Assembly: GCA_021405325.1 (NCBI GenBank)
Contig: QWII01000037.1
Coordinates: forward strand, 1-64,000
Source: Caldilinea sp. CFX5
Lineage (GTDB): Bacteria > Chloroflexota > Anaerolineae > Caldilineales > Caldilineaceae
DNA length: 64,000 nucleotides
Direction: 5' to 3'
Shown: one piece after another, positions 8,246-17,737 of the stretch
Numbering within the stretch: the stretch's first letter is position 1
How the letters are laid out: each line of letters begins with the position of its first letter
Program-made: the position numbers and the translations under genes
Notes under the pieces: generated by a model
The model's input: only the letters and a program-made list of their open reading frames with translations
Database searches by the model: none
Told to the model about the DNA's origin: nothing

Positions 8246-10198
8246 TCAGGGTAGCGGCCCACGGCAGAAAGCGCCGCCCAATAACAGTGCGTAAGCCGTT
8301 GACTTGTCAGCAGTCGAGGAAGCGAGGGCCAGAGCAACCATCCGCTCATCACCAAACTCATGAGCGACGGTCCAGCGATCCACCCCGGTCGCTTGATAGA
8401 TCCGCTCTGCTGTACAAACAAAGAGCGGAGAATCCCCGCCGGCATGGCTACCGACCAGGTGTAAGATCTTGTTGCCATCCGCAGTCGTAAAATACAAGGT
8501 GGCGTCAGCCGAGCCGCCAATTGCCCAAACTTGATCATCGACGCTGGCGTACCAGGCTTGATCCGGCTGGTCTGCGGGCGGCTGCCAAAGGCTTGCGATT
8601 GGCCTAGCGCTTGCCGGCTGGGTGAGTAGGCGCTGCCAGTGACCACCCTGTCCTTGCCAGATGCTCACCCTGGCGCTGGTTGGGTCAAAGATCGCAACAC
8701 ACAAGCGAGCATCATCGCTCACGGTGAGCACTAACACGTTGCCTGGTTCTCCCCACGCCGACGGTAGCGTTCGCCACGGCCCAGCCACCGTATCGGCGAC
8801 CTGAATTTCACCAGCAGTTGACGCCACCGCCACCAGATTGCCGCTGGACGAGAAAGTAACGTGGGTAAGTGGTGTTGTCATCAAGGACGCCCAGTGATCG
8901 CCAGCGTCCGCGCTGTAGAGGAGACCGTCGCTAGAGGCCGCCAATAGGGTACGGTCTTGGTGGAAATGGGGTGAAAGCGCCACCGCCTGGATTGCCAGGT
9001 CCGGCAGGCGCGCGTTGAGGCAGGACCAGGAATGACCGCCATCAGTCGTCCGCCAGATCCCTTCTTGTGCGCTATAGAGGAAGGCAACTGGATCGATGTC
9101 GAAGTGGGGGGCAAGCGCCATGCCGGTCAACAAGCGGGCTGGTAGGGTGAAGCAGGGTTGCCAGTGGGTTTGGTCGTGCGTTAGCCACGCACCTTGATTG
9201 ACCAAACTGGCGAGCAGGACGTCGTTGGCTTCAGCAAGCGCGAAGGCATCAGGCTGAGCCAGCAGACAGCGCCAATGTTCCCCGGGCAATCTTCCGGGAA
9301 GGTCGGTTCGGTCAACGCCGTCGTCCCCCCCAACCTTCCCGGAAGATGGTGGCTGAAGATCCTGCGGTTCGGCTGAATCATGCCCAAAGCTGTAGAGTCC
9401 GGTGTTTGTCGCGGCGAACAGTCCCCTGTCCGTCGTGACCAGCATATTGATGCTGGTTGCCGGCAGATCTACCCGCTCCCAGCTTTGCCCCTGATCGACT
9501 GACTGGTAGAGACCCTGCTGTTCTGTCCCGGCATACAAGGTCTGATCTTGGGCGAAGTGCGGTGACACCGCCAGGCTGAGGATCGGCGCCGCTTCTTCAG
9601 GAAAATCGAGTTGTTTCCAGGCGCGCCCGCCATTATAGCTGTAATAGAGCGCGGTTTCGGTACCGGCAAAGATCGTCTCATCACGCGCAAAGTCCGGCGA
9701 GAAAGCCAGCGTGTATACGGTGCCATCCAGTAAACCAAAGCCGCGGTACGACCAACGTTCGCCCCGATTGTCGCTATAGTAAATGCCATCTTCCAGCGTA
9801 CCGGCCAGGATGAGCCCATCAGTCTTGTAGTTGGGAGAGAACGCAAGGCAAAGGACGACAGGGGCAGGCATAGGCGTCGCCATTCTTTGCCACTTCTCCC
9901 CCCGATCGCGCGCGAAAAAAAGGCCCTGTCCGGTGCCTGCCAGCATGGTCGAATCGGTGTCGTAGGACGGGGAGACAGCCAAGGCAATGATCTCAACCGG
10001 GGCGTTCGGCATTCTTCGCCAATGCGGCTGTGTATCTTGGTTGAGGTCTTTGGTTTGGTATAGCCCAACGCGTGTACCGGCGAAGAGTGTAACGCTTTCC
10101 CTCAAACCAACTGCTAACGCCGTTACTGTGCCAGGTGAAGGGCTACCGATGACCGTCCAATCATGACGTTGGCTTTTGTCAAGATCAAGGTTGCCCAT
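8246..10198 (-). CDS. BNR/Asp-box beta-propeller protein
   Basis: About 650 residues built from at least ten repeats of the form S-x-x-Y-x-x-D-x-T-x-x-AGT-x-x-G-L-Y-x-S-x-D-x-G-x-x-W (Asp-box, as in sortilin/YCF48-like propellers), for example FAGTETALYYSYNGGRAWKQ. No signal peptide or membrane helix is seen, which is unusual since many such propellers are secreted. The ATG at 10198 overlaps the end of the upstream AAA/nuclease gene by 14 bases (a GTG at 10204 is also open), implying translational coupling. The ligand is unknown. A Pro/Gly/Asp-rich loop interrupts the repeats near residues 280-310. Confidence 0.82.
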   Translation of the reverse strand: MGNLDLDKSQRHDWTVIGSPSPGTVTALAVGLRESVTLFAGTRVGLYQTKDLNQDTQPHWRRMPNAPVEIIALAVSPSYDTDSTMLAGTGQGLFFARDRGEKWQRMATPMPAPVVLCLAFSPNYKTDGLILAGTLEDGIYYSDNRGERWSYRGFGLLDGTVYTLAFSPDFARDETIFAGTETALYYSYNGGRAWKQLDFPEEAAPILSLAVSPHFAQDQTLYAGTEQQGLYQSVDQGQSWERVDLPATSINMLVTTDRGLFAATNTGLYSFGHDSAEPQDLQPPSSGKVGGDDGVDRTDLPGRLPGEHWRCLLAQPDAFALAEANDVLLASLVNQGAWLTHDQTHWQPCFTLPARLLTGMALAPHFDIDPVAFLYSAQEGIWRTTDGGHSWSCLNARLPDLAIQAVALSPHFHQDRTLLAASSDGLLYSADAGDHWASLMTTPLTHVTFSSSGNLVAVASTAGEIQVADTVAGPWRTLPSAWGEPGNVLVLTVSDDARLCVAIFDPTSARVSIWQGQGGHWQRLLTQPASARPIASLWQPPADQPDQAWYASVDDQVWAIGGSADATLYFTTADGNKILHLVGSHAGGDSPLFVCTAERIYQATGVDRWTVAHEFGDERMVALALASSTADKSTAYALLLGGAFCRGPLP

Positions 10199-11987
10199 CT
10201 GCACCTGTTACTTCTTGCCAAAGGAGTCGTTCAAAGCCCAGCGAGACAACGGCGTAGACGCGCAGCTTGAGGATGCCGCCATATTTGGCGACCAGGGTTT
10301 GTCGATATGCTTGTAGTGCCGTGCGTGCTGTTGTAAAAGCCTTTTTGATTTCATCCAAAGCGGCTAATTCGGCTGTGCTTTTGGCCCGCACTTGCTCTGC
10401 TGTCAACCCAACTTGGGTTAATTCGACATATTTAAATTCGACCAGTAGATCCAACAGTTGATAAATACGTTGTTCTGGGCGTAACAGCATGAGCAAATCG
10501 GCATAGCGCCGTTCCAACTCCGGTTCAGAATCAACAATATAGGCGATATCGTTATAGAGGAGCGACAGGAAGAGCGCCTTTACCGTTAATTCGTTGGCAT
10601 GGCGATAGTCGCGATTGCTAAAAGCGCGATAGACATGCTCTTGGATAAAGTCGTACAAAGGTTGTATGGTACCTGCGCTATAAAATAGCTTGGCCAGCGC
10701 ACGCCCCTCATCCTGATCAAATTCATCCGGCAGCAACAATTCTCGTAGCTGCTCGAAATAAAGCCCGCGCGTTACCAAATTGGGAATCCGTAACAGCGGT
10801 TGTCCTTGCGGATCGCGACCATCCAGGGTGGTCATGCCAAAATAAAAGAGCAACGACGCTAAACTATCATGGCTCAACTTGGGTTTTACCAAATCTTTCA
10901 GGCTAAAGCGGTTGAGGATGCGCTGAACCCCTAAATTGGGTTGATCTTCAAGCAATCGCTGAATTAATTGCTCACCGCCTGGACGGCTGGCAATATATTC
11001 CAGTTTGTTTTTATCCATGGACAGATTGACATCTAATATTTCTTCTGGCGGCGCGCACTCGCGTTGCAATGCGTCAAGAAAATAGAGCGAAAGGGTTGGA
11101 TTATACAGTGCTTCCTCAGCATCGGGCCGAAAATGATACCCATTATAAAAAGTGCGCATTAACTGCTTGTGGGCCGCGATCTGCTCAGGGGAAAAACCAC
11201 AAGCGCCACCGACCTGATCCGCCAAAATGGCTATCTCCGCTTCGGTAAAACCGCATAATTCATGCATTGGTCGTTCAAGCGAAATGTCGCTGGCTGTATT
11301 AAAACCGCTGGTCAAATCACTCAGCAGCATTGGCGAGACGCCGGTGACAAAGACGCGATCCATGCGCCCTTCGCCCATTGCCGCTTTGATATTTTTGAAA
11401 ACCGTTTTCAGAGCGCCGTCCCCCGTCACCATCTTGGCGTAGCGTTCGTCGTCGCTGCGGGTGCTGCCCATTGCAATTTCATTCGCAAAGTTGTCATACT
11501 CGTCAATCAACAAGTAAAGTTTGTATGGCTGTCCAGCAATGGCCGACAGGAGCGACTCGAATGAATAGATGGCATCAGTTGGATGGATCTCGATTGGCTG
11601 TTGGATCCAGTTGGCGTAACGCACGCCAAAATCCTGAATTCTAGCATTGATGTGATTGTATAAGTTCTGGGTGATCTCTTCAACAGCCCCAAAGACGGCT
11701 ATCTTAGAAAAATCCCAGCGTAAAATGAAATGCTGATTGTGCAAGGGCGTTGGCTCCTGCCCAATCGCCAGGTCGCCAAATAGTAGCGCAAATTCGTCAG
11801 CCAGCGCGACATCATAGTAGTAGGCTAAGATACTTAACCACAAGCTCTTGCCAAAACGACGCGGGCGCAGAAAAACTAATTGTTTTCCCCGCTCTTCGAC
11901 AATACGGATATAGTGAGTACGGTCTTGGTAAAAATAGCCTTCACGCCGAATGGAAGCGAAATCGGCCAGACCATAAGGAAACTTCAT
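10185..11987 (-). CDS. AAA-ATPase-like / PD-(D/E)XK nuclease-like protein
   Basis: 600 residues from the ATG at 11987, preceded by AAGGAG at a five-base spacing; the open frame to 12032 is upstream read-through. The N-terminal part has FASIRREGYFYQDRT, phosphate-binding region RPRRFGKSLWL, and Walker B YLLIDEYDNFAN. The C-terminal region has a nuclease-like core ending LLVEFKYVELT. Paralogue of the gene at 3141-4700 but longer and clearly diverged. It overlaps the propeller gene downstream, so the two are likely co-expressed. Function unknown. Confidence 0.85.
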   Translation of the reverse strand: MKFPYGLADFASIRREGYFYQDRTHYIRIVEERGKQLVFLRPRRFGKSLWLSILAYYYDVALADEFALLFGDLAIGQEPTPLHNQHFILRWDFSKIAVFGAVEEITQNLYNHINARIQDFGVRYANWIQQPIEIHPTDAIYSFESLLSAIAGQPYKLYLLIDEYDNFANEIAMGSTRSDDERYAKMVTGDGALKTVFKNIKAAMGEGRMDRVFVTGVSPMLLSDLTSGFNTASDISLERPMHELCGFTEAEIAILADQVGGACGFSPEQIAAHKQLMRTFYNGYHFRPDAEEALYNPTLSLYFLDALQRECAPPEEILDVNLSMDKNKLEYIASRPGGEQLIQRLLEDQPNLGVQRILNRFSLKDLVKPKLSHDSLASLLFYFGMTTLDGRDPQGQPLLRIPNLVTRGLYFEQLRELLLPDEFDQDEGRALAKLFYSAGTIQPLYDFIQEHVYRAFSNRDYRHANELTVKALFLSLLYNDIAYIVDSEPELERRYADLLMLLRPEQRIYQLLDLLVEFKYVELTQVGLTAEQVRAKSTAELAALDEIKKAFTTARTALQAYRQTLVAKYGGILKLRVYAVVSLGFERLLWQEVTGADGQP

Positions 11988-12085
11988 CAACACTCCTTGG
12001 TTCATTGCCGTCAGTGCGACATCAACACACAACTGTGAGCGCGCAGGCGCTTCCCTTATTGTACCACAACGGGAGCAGCGGATCC

Positions 12086-13786
12086 TTATGGTTCAATACA
12101 TTCTGGCGGTTTGCGGTGATGGACAATCGCATCGGTCGTCAATGCTTGCGCTGCGCCGCTGACAGCGATGGTCAACGCTTTTTGCAGGATGAAGAGGGCA
12201 TCCTGAATGCCGCTTTGCGGTATATTGACAAGCTGTCCACTGCGAGCGTCAAAAACGCAGCCAGCAGGCGCACGTTGAACCTGTTCGGTGACAATCGTGG
12301 GATGATAGCCGGCATTGTGGGCAATGGTGCGCAGTGGTTCTTCCAAAGCGCGACCCAATATGTTGTAAGCGATGGCTTCCTCAGCGCTGGCGGCCGGCAG
12401 TCGCGACAACACTTGTTGGGCTTGGAGCAGCGCTGTGCCGCCACCAGCCACCACGCCACCAGTGAGCGCATGACGCAAGGTCGTCACGGCCCGTAAGGCT
12501 AGTGTCTTGAGCGCCGCGCTGCTGGTGTCGGTGGCATCGGCCACGCGTAAGATGGCGGTCCCGCCGGTCATGCGGCCAAGTCGTTCGCGCAGCATTTGTT
12601 GTTCATGGTCGCCTACCGCACTTTTCAACTGGCCGCGCAACTGGCGGATATGGTGGCGTAACTGGCGCGGGTCGCCTTTGCCGCCAAAGAGGCCAAACAA
12701 ACTTTGGGTGGCCCAGGCGCGACGGGCATACCCTAGGTCGGCGATCTGGAAATCCTGAAAATCGGCAGTAGCCGCCGCATAAAAGACACGCCCGCCGGTC
12801 AAAGCCGCAATATCTTCCATCGCCGCCACCTGATCGGCCTCTTGTACCCGTGGCGTGCGCACCACTAGCGTGCTGACCGTTTTGGCCTGGTTGTTCTGTA
12901 CCAGCAAACCGACAGCGCGATCCGCGATAGATTTGGCAGTAATCACCAACCTGCGCACACCGGCCTTGGCGCACTGCTCCAGCACCGGAATGAGTTGCTC
13001 AGGCTCTTCAATGGCAAGGTCGCTGATCAAGAGCGCGGCGTCTTCAAAGGTGGTCTGTTGGCGGGTGGTATCGGTGACAAAGTGGCGCGAAACCCAGCCG
13101 CTGAGATGCCAGTACGTTCCTTCGATGTATTCCCGTTCCAGCCCCAGGCGATTGCCTTTCTCCACCACGACCAGCCCGTCCGCGCCGACAATGTCGAAAA
13201 TTTCGCCCAACAGCTCGGCCAGCGCGCAGTTTCCCTGTACCAGCCCACAGGCAAAACGGGCAATGGCCGCTTTGCCAACCAGTGGGCGAGCCATATGTTG
13301 CAAACTTTCCTGTACTGCCTGCAAGCCTTTTTCCAGACCGGCGCGCAACAACATGGCGTTGCAACCGCCTTGGGTGATCACCCGCACGCCTTCGTTCAAA
13401 AGCGCCTGGTAGATCACCGCCATTGTCGTCGCCCCGTCGCCAACCTCCTGGTGCATCCGCCATAAGGCATGACGCAGCAGCATCGCCCCCACATCCGCGC
13501 CGCGCGGCGTGATCTGGATAATGCGGCGGGCGATGAGCGCGCCATCATCCAGAATTTCAGGCGCTTCGTTGCCTTTACTGCGGGCCAGGGCCACCAGGCG
13601 CGGCGAAGGGCCTAAGGTGGGTCGGATGGCAGCCATGATGGCGTCAACACCCTGTTGCAGATCCTGGTAGACCTGCGGTTGAGTGACAATGGCGGCTCTG
13701 GGCGACGATCGTTGCGCTGTTTTTGGGGTGCGGAAGCCGGGCAGATTCTGTTTGCCTGTGCTAGAAGGGCTACGGAGATTCGTCAT
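12086..13786 (-). CDS. divergent GroEL/HSP60-family chaperonin paralogue
   Basis: 566 residues with the group I chaperonin layout: equatorial ATP site VGDGATTM (115-122, usual form GDGTTTA, Asp117 kept), an apical domain about 200-380, GGVVAGGGTALLQA late in the protein, and TTDAIV near the end. Departures from housekeeping GroEL: a 35-residue N-terminal extension rich in Ser/Arg, LGPSPR where LGPKGR is usual, and a C-terminus ending in HHRKPPECIEP without a GGM tail. No groES gene is adjacent. It is probably a specialised paralogue, with a housekeeping copy elsewhere. Ring assembly and activity are uncertain. Confidence 0.85.
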   Translation of the reverse strand: MTNLRSPSSTGKQNLPGFRTPKTAQRSSPRAAIVTQPQVYQDLQQGVDAIMAAIRPTLGPSPRLVALARSKGNEAPEILDDGALIARRIIQITPRGADVGAMLLRHALWRMHQEVGDGATTMAVIYQALLNEGVRVITQGGCNAMLLRAGLEKGLQAVQESLQHMARPLVGKAAIARFACGLVQGNCALAELLGEIFDIVGADGLVVVEKGNRLGLEREYIEGTYWHLSGWVSRHFVTDTTRQQTTFEDAALLISDLAIEEPEQLIPVLEQCAKAGVRRLVITAKSIADRAVGLLVQNNQAKTVSTLVVRTPRVQEADQVAAMEDIAALTGGRVFYAAATADFQDFQIADLGYARRAWATQSLFGLFGGKGDPRQLRHHIRQLRGQLKSAVGDHEQQMLRERLGRMTGGTAILRVADATDTSSAALKTLALRAVTTLRHALTGGVVAGGGTALLQAQQVLSRLPAASAEEAIAYNILGRALEEPLRTIAHNAGYHPTIVTEQVQRAPAGCVFDARSGQLVNIPQSGIQDALFILQKALTIAVSGAAQALTTDAIVHHRKPPECIEP

Positions 13787-13826
13787 GCCTCATTCACTCC
13801 TGGAAAAGACGCCCTGATGAATGTGA

Positions 13827-14054
13827 TTATTTTCCAGTTTCAAAAACGGAGCGCGGCAAGCCAGACTGTTTGATGATCCCTAACAAGGTGCCTCTCTTCA
13901 ATTCATTGTAATCTGGCACAGGTACGGTAATTGTTGTCTGACCTGTTTTTTTCTGCATAAAGATGTGGCTGCCTTTCTGCCGAACCTTCGCAAAACCATG
14001 GTCGGCCAAAATTTTGCACACCTCCTGACCGGAAAGCACCCGTAACTTAGGCAC
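13827..14054 (-). CDS. hicA: HicA-family mRNA interferase toxin
   Basis: 75 residues of the HicA/YcfA dsRBD-like fold: LSGQEVCKILADHGF, then catalytic His30 in QKGSHIFM, then TITVPVPDYNELKRGTLLGIIKQ. It would cleave mRNA when free of its antitoxin. The frame starts at a GTG that overlaps the last codons of the HicB gene (stop at 14047-14049), so translation is coupled to the antitoxin. Confidence 0.88.
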   Translation of the reverse strand: MPKLRVLSGQEVCKILADHGFAKVRQKGSHIFMQKKTGQTTITVPVPDYNELKRGTLLGIIKQSGLPRSVFETGK

Positions 14055-14322
14055 TCTGCACCTTAGCTCTTTGTTTGAATGGTGTTGTCGATACAGTCGG
14101 CATGATCGGCATGACGTAGGTTTCTTTCTTTAAACGCCGCTGAATCTCTGAGGGCGAGGCAACTTCAAAAAAGCCCTCAACCGCCTCTAACAGATGTAAG
14201 CGCGCGATTTCAACAGTGTCCCCCTCGCTTACAATGTCTAGCTCCGGGCAGGTTGCTACATAACCATCATCTTCTCGTTCAATCACGGCAGTTAATTGTA
14301 ACACACGCGCTGTCCTTTTCAT
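14047..14322 (-). CDS. hicB: HicB-family antitoxin
   Basis: 91 residues from the ATG at 14322; an adjacent ATG at 14325 is equally possible, both behind AGAGGAA. The HicB partial RNase H-like fold is visible: TAVIEREDDGYVATCPELDIVSEG, then EIARLHLLEAVEGFF. The open frame to 14427 runs through the promoter and is not coding. It neutralises HicA encoded directly downstream. Here the antitoxin gene comes first. A strong promoter lies at 14398-14427. Confidence 0.85.
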   Translation of the reverse strand: MKRTARVLQLTAVIEREDDGYVATCPELDIVSEGDTVEIARLHLLEAVEGFFEVASPSEIQRRLKKETYVMPIMPTVSTTPFKQRAKVQSA

Positions 14323-14397
14323 CATTTCCTCTATCTTCCCCTTTACAGAGCAGCCATCGCCAGGCGCACACAGTTTGGTCGCAACCATGCCCGATTC

Positions 14398-14427
14398 AGT
14401 ATAATCTGGGCCTACTAGCGGTGTCAA
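14398..14427 (-). promoter_or_regulatory. sigma-70-type promoter of hicBA
   Basis: On the minus strand: -35 TTGACA (14422-14427), 18-base spacer, -10 TATACT (14398-14403). It sits 75 bases before the hicB start codon. Confidence 0.65.
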
Positions 14428-14494
14428 TCCGAATACAGGTCAGCATGACAAGCGCCGTTTCGAGAATATGCGGTTTTGGATTTAGCCGGCGAGT

Positions 14495-15379
14495 TCACCC
14501 CTTCAACCCACTGGCCACCAATCCCTGGACAAAATTGCGTTGCAACAAGAAATAGACCGCGGCCGGCGGCCAAGTCGCCAGAAAGGTGCGCACCATCACC
14601 GCTGGATAGTCCGTGGTGCCGACGGGCGACCAATCGGAGAGAATGACGGTTTGTACACGGTAGGCAATCGGGTAATATTCAGAACGTCCGGCGATGGTCA
14701 TGCTGGGCCAGAGATAATCGTTCCAGACGCCCAGAAAGGTGACAATCACCAGGGCGACAATTGGCGGTTTGAGCAACGGCGCATAGAGACGGAAGATGAT
14801 GGTCAACATGCCGGCGCCATCGACCTTGGCGGCGTCCTCATATTCTCTGGGCAGCATGTCATAGCTCTGCTTAAAGAGGAAGATAGCAAAGGGCGGCACC
14901 CAGCCATAGATAAAGAGCACCGGCCATTCGCCAATCAACCCGTGGCCGCCCCGCCCCCAGATGTCATTACCCCCCACCAGCGGAAACCAGGCCATCTGCA
15001 AATACATCGGCACCAGCATCAAAATGCCGGGCATCACCATGCCGGAGAGAAAGAGCAGAAAGACCTGATTCTTCCCCGGAAAGCGCAGCTTGGAAAAGAT
15101 ATAGCCGCCAAAGAGACCGACCAGCAGCGTTACAGCGATGTAGAAAGCGCAACGGTAGAGGGTAAAAAGATACGAATCCCAGACGCCGGCGGCCAGCGCA
15201 CGCCCAAATAACTCAATATTAAGCGTGTTGGGAATCGGCAGGATGGTCGCTTCCAGAAAGCGGTCGTTCGTCGTAAACGACCCCAGCGCCATAAAGAGAA
15301 CGGGGTAAATCATGATGAAACTGGAAACGCTCAGGAAGAGGTAACTCAGCGTCCTGGTGAGCAGATAACGTCTACGCAT
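14495..15379 (-). CDS. carbohydrate ABC transporter permease, MalG/UgpE type
   Basis: 294-residue inner-membrane permease of CUT1 type. Start at the ATG 15379 behind GGA; the longer frame begins with a TTG at 15403. Six helices; EAA loop YEDAAKVDGAGML; C-terminus FLLQRNFVQGLVASGLKG as usual for the family. It lies downstream of a MalF-type gene, separated by a gap holding an inverted repeat. No binding-protein gene directly precedes the pair; the nearest same-strand one is at 19843-21285. Confidence 0.9.
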   Translation of the reverse strand: MRRRYLLTRTLSYLFLSVSSFIMIYPVLFMALGSFTTNDRFLEATILPIPNTLNIELFGRALAAGVWDSYLFTLYRCAFYIAVTLLVGLFGGYIFSKLRFPGKNQVFLLFLSGMVMPGILMLVPMYLQMAWFPLVGGNDIWGRGGHGLIGEWPVLFIYGWVPPFAIFLFKQSYDMLPREYEDAAKVDGAGMLTIIFRLYAPLLKPPIVALVIVTFLGVWNDYLWPSMTIAGRSEYYPIAYRVQTVILSDWSPVGTTDYPAVMVRTFLATWPPAAVYFLLQRNFVQGLVASGLKG

Positions 15380-15413
15380 TGGCTTCGATCCTAACCTGGA
15401 CAAACCGCATCCA

Positions 15414-15481
15414 TAGGCTCACACGGATAGGAAAAAGCACTGTCGAAAATATCTGTGCTTCTTCCTATCCGTGTGAGCCTA
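15414..15481. repeat. inverted repeat between two permease genes
   Basis: 20-base perfect arms (15414-15433 TAGGCTCACACGGATAGGAA, and 15462-15481) with a 28-base loop that adds a short AAAGCAC/GTGCTT stem. It lies in the 139-base gap between the MalF- and MalG-type genes. No T-tract follows. Confidence 0.85.
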
Positions 15482-15518
15482 AAAGCTTGTCTACTCTTCA
15501 AAAATTGTTCGGTAGTGA

Positions 15519-16478
15519 CTAAACTCCATACTGCTTGCGATACTCGTTGAGTTGCCAGCCAATGAAGACCAGCAGCATGATGAACAACACAAACGACTGC
15601 GCCGTCCCCAAGCCCATCTCTAGCGCACCAAAGGAGTCGTTATGGATGCTGTAGATCAGCGTATAGGTCAGGTTATCCGGCCCGCCGGCGGTGATAATCT
15701 TTGGCACCTCCCACATTTGCATGGAGCCGATCATGCCGGTGACAGAGATAAAGAGCAAGACCGGGAGCATCTGCGGAATGGTGATATACCAAAGCAGTTG
15801 GCGGCCATTCGCACCGTCGATCTTGGCGGCGTCATAGAGATTTTCGTCGATGCCCTGGAGGCCGGCCAGGAAGAAGATCACGGTAAAGCCAATGCCCTGC
15901 CAGACGGCAAAGAGGACGGTGATGATCGGAATCCAGAAGGTGCTGCGATACCAATCGACCGGTTCGATGCCAAACTTGAACAAGAGCATATTCAAGACAC
16001 CCTGTGTCGAGGGAGCCAGATAGATCTTGAGCAACAACGCCACCACCGCGCCGGAGAAGACCGCCGGTAGATACCACATGGTGCGGAAGATGCCCTTGCC
16101 GATCAGGTTCTGGTTCATCACCAGTGCGGTGAAGAAGCCGCCGACAATATTGAGGGTGAGAATGGCAATGGCATAGAGAATCGTGCGGCCAATCACCTTC
16201 AGGTAGAACCAGTTCTGAAAGTCAGAGAAAATGAAGGTAAAGTTTTGCAACCCCACCCACTGCGGCGGCGTGATGATATTCCACTGGGTGAAACTGATCC
16301 CGATGAGGAAGCCCAGCGGCACATAGGTCATCACCACAAAATAGACCAACATGGGGATGAGAAACGACCAGGCAATGATCGCTTCCCGATGGCGGCGATA
16401 CCAGCGGAGCAAACGTTGTGGTGTGGTGAGTTGCGCTTTCTGCAAATGTAGATCGCGTATCATAGGCTGGATATTCAT
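15519..16478 (-). CDS. carbohydrate ABC transporter permease, MalF/UgpA type
   Basis: 319-residue inner-membrane permease. Start at the ATG 16478 behind AAGGTG; the open frame reaches 16535 but without a ribosome site. First helix about residues 37-57 (IIAWSFLIPMLVYFVVM); EAA loop NLYDAAKIDGANGR. It pairs with the MalG-type gene at 14495. Upstream is a YhcG-like nuclease gene on the other strand rather than a sugar-binding protein, which suggests the transporter locus has been split. Confidence 0.9.
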   Translation of the reverse strand: MNIQPMIRDLHLQKAQLTTPQRLLRWYRRHREAIIAWSFLIPMLVYFVVMTYVPLGFLIGISFTQWNIITPPQWVGLQNFTFIFSDFQNWFYLKVIGRTILYAIAILTLNIVGGFFTALVMNQNLIGKGIFRTMWYLPAVFSGAVVALLLKIYLAPSTQGVLNMLLFKFGIEPVDWYRSTFWIPIITVLFAVWQGIGFTVIFFLAGLQGIDENLYDAAKIDGANGRQLLWYITIPQMLPVLLFISVTGMIGSMQMWEVPKIITAGGPDNLTYTLIYSIHNDSFGALEMGLGTAQSFVLFIMLLVFIGWQLNEYRKQYGV

Positions 16479-16632
16479 AATACACCTTAGAAATGAACTT
16501 TGTTGCAATCTATCATGCTCTCTTTGCCTTGTCAATCACCAATTTGCACCTCAACTTGCAGAAAAAAACAGGTAAGCGTATCATAAACATGTCTGCAATC
16601 TTAAGCCTTTGAATATCGGTAAAGGTAAATCA

Positions 16633-17706
16633 ATGAACCAGATTCAGCCACCTGAAACTGCTCTCCTGTTGCAAGATGTTCGCCGGATGATTGAGGAAAC
16701 ACGTAACGCAGTTGCCCTTACTGTTAATGTTGCGATGACCAAACTTTATTGGCAGATCGGCCATCGTATCAATATCGAAATTTTAGAAGGCGAACGCGCG
16801 CTTTATGGGGGACAAATTATCGCAAATCTGGCGCATCAACTAATCATAGAGTATGGGTCAGGATTTTCAGAGAAAAACTTGCGCCACATGATCAGTTTTG
16901 CGCAAGCATTTCCGGATGAACAAATTGTCTCTACACTGTCGAGACAATTGAGTTGGTCTCATTTTAAGGAAATTGTTTACCTCAATAAACCCTTCCAACG
17001 CGAGTTTTATGCTGAAATGTGCCGGAGCGAACGGTGGAGTGTTCGCACACTTCGCCGTCAGATCACCTCCATGTTGTATGAACGAACTGCCCTATCACGG
17101 CAACCAGAAGAGTTGATTCGCCAAGAATTAGCAACCCTACGAAACGAAAATCGAATGTCTCTGGATTTAATCTTTCGCGATCCTTATGTATTGGATTTTC
17201 TCAACTTGAAAGATACCTATAGTGAACAAGATCTGGAAACAGCCATTATCCGGGAAATGGAACTCTTCTTGTTGGAGTTGGGTAGCGGTTTTACCTTTGT
17301 TGCCCGGCAGAAACGTATGGTCATTGACAATGAAGATCATAACCTGGATCTATTATTTTATCATCGCAAATTGAAGCGATTGGTTGCTGTTGAACTTAAA
17401 CTCGACCGCTTTCGGGGTGCGTATAAAGGACAAATGGAACTCTATTTACGTTGGTTAGAAAAATATGAAATGGAACCGGGGGAAGAATTACCATTAGGCT
17501 TAATTCTTTGTACAGAAGGTTCATCAGAAACGATCGAATTGTTACGGCTAGATGCTTCTGGCATTCGCGTTGCCGAATATCTAACCGAATTGCCTTCTAA
17601 AGAGGTTTTGGCACGTAAACTCCATATTGCAATTCAACATGCGCATGAACGTCTAGGTAACTTTAGAACGCAAAAAGATCAAGAAGTATCGGATGATGAA
17701 AACTGA
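16633..17706 (+). CDS. YhcG/DUF1016-family PD-(D/E)XK nuclease-like protein
   Basis: 357 residues; the ATG at 16633 follows AAAGG. The N-terminal half has the family pattern LYWQIGHRI, YGSGFSEKNLRHMISFAQAF, LSWSHFKEIV. The C-terminal half has the nuclease core NLDLLFYHRKLKRLVAVELK (Asp ... Glu-x-Lys), then FRGAYKGQMELYLRWLEKYE. Family members are common in mobile and defence-rich regions; their function is unproven. It is the only rightward gene in a 4.7-21.3 kb leftward stretch and sits between the ABC permeases and metabolic genes, consistent with insertion. Confidence 0.9.
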   Translation: MNQIQPPETALLLQDVRRMIEETRNAVALTVNVAMTKLYWQIGHRINIEILEGERALYGGQIIANLAHQLIIEYGSGFSEKNLRHMISFAQAFPDEQIVSTLSRQLSWSHFKEIVYLNKPFQREFYAEMCRSERWSVRTLRRQITSMLYERTALSRQPEELIRQELATLRNENRMSLDLIFRDPYVLDFLNLKDTYSEQDLETAIIREMELFLLELGSGFTFVARQKRMVIDNEDHNLDLLFYHRKLKRLVAVELKLDRFRGAYKGQMELYLRWLEKYEMEPGEELPLGLILCTEGSSETIELLRLDASGIRVAEYLTELPSKEVLARKLHIAIQHAHERLGNFRTQKDQEVSDDEN

Positions 17707-17737
17707 ATAACATAGTCACAATCCAGGCATCATTTTA

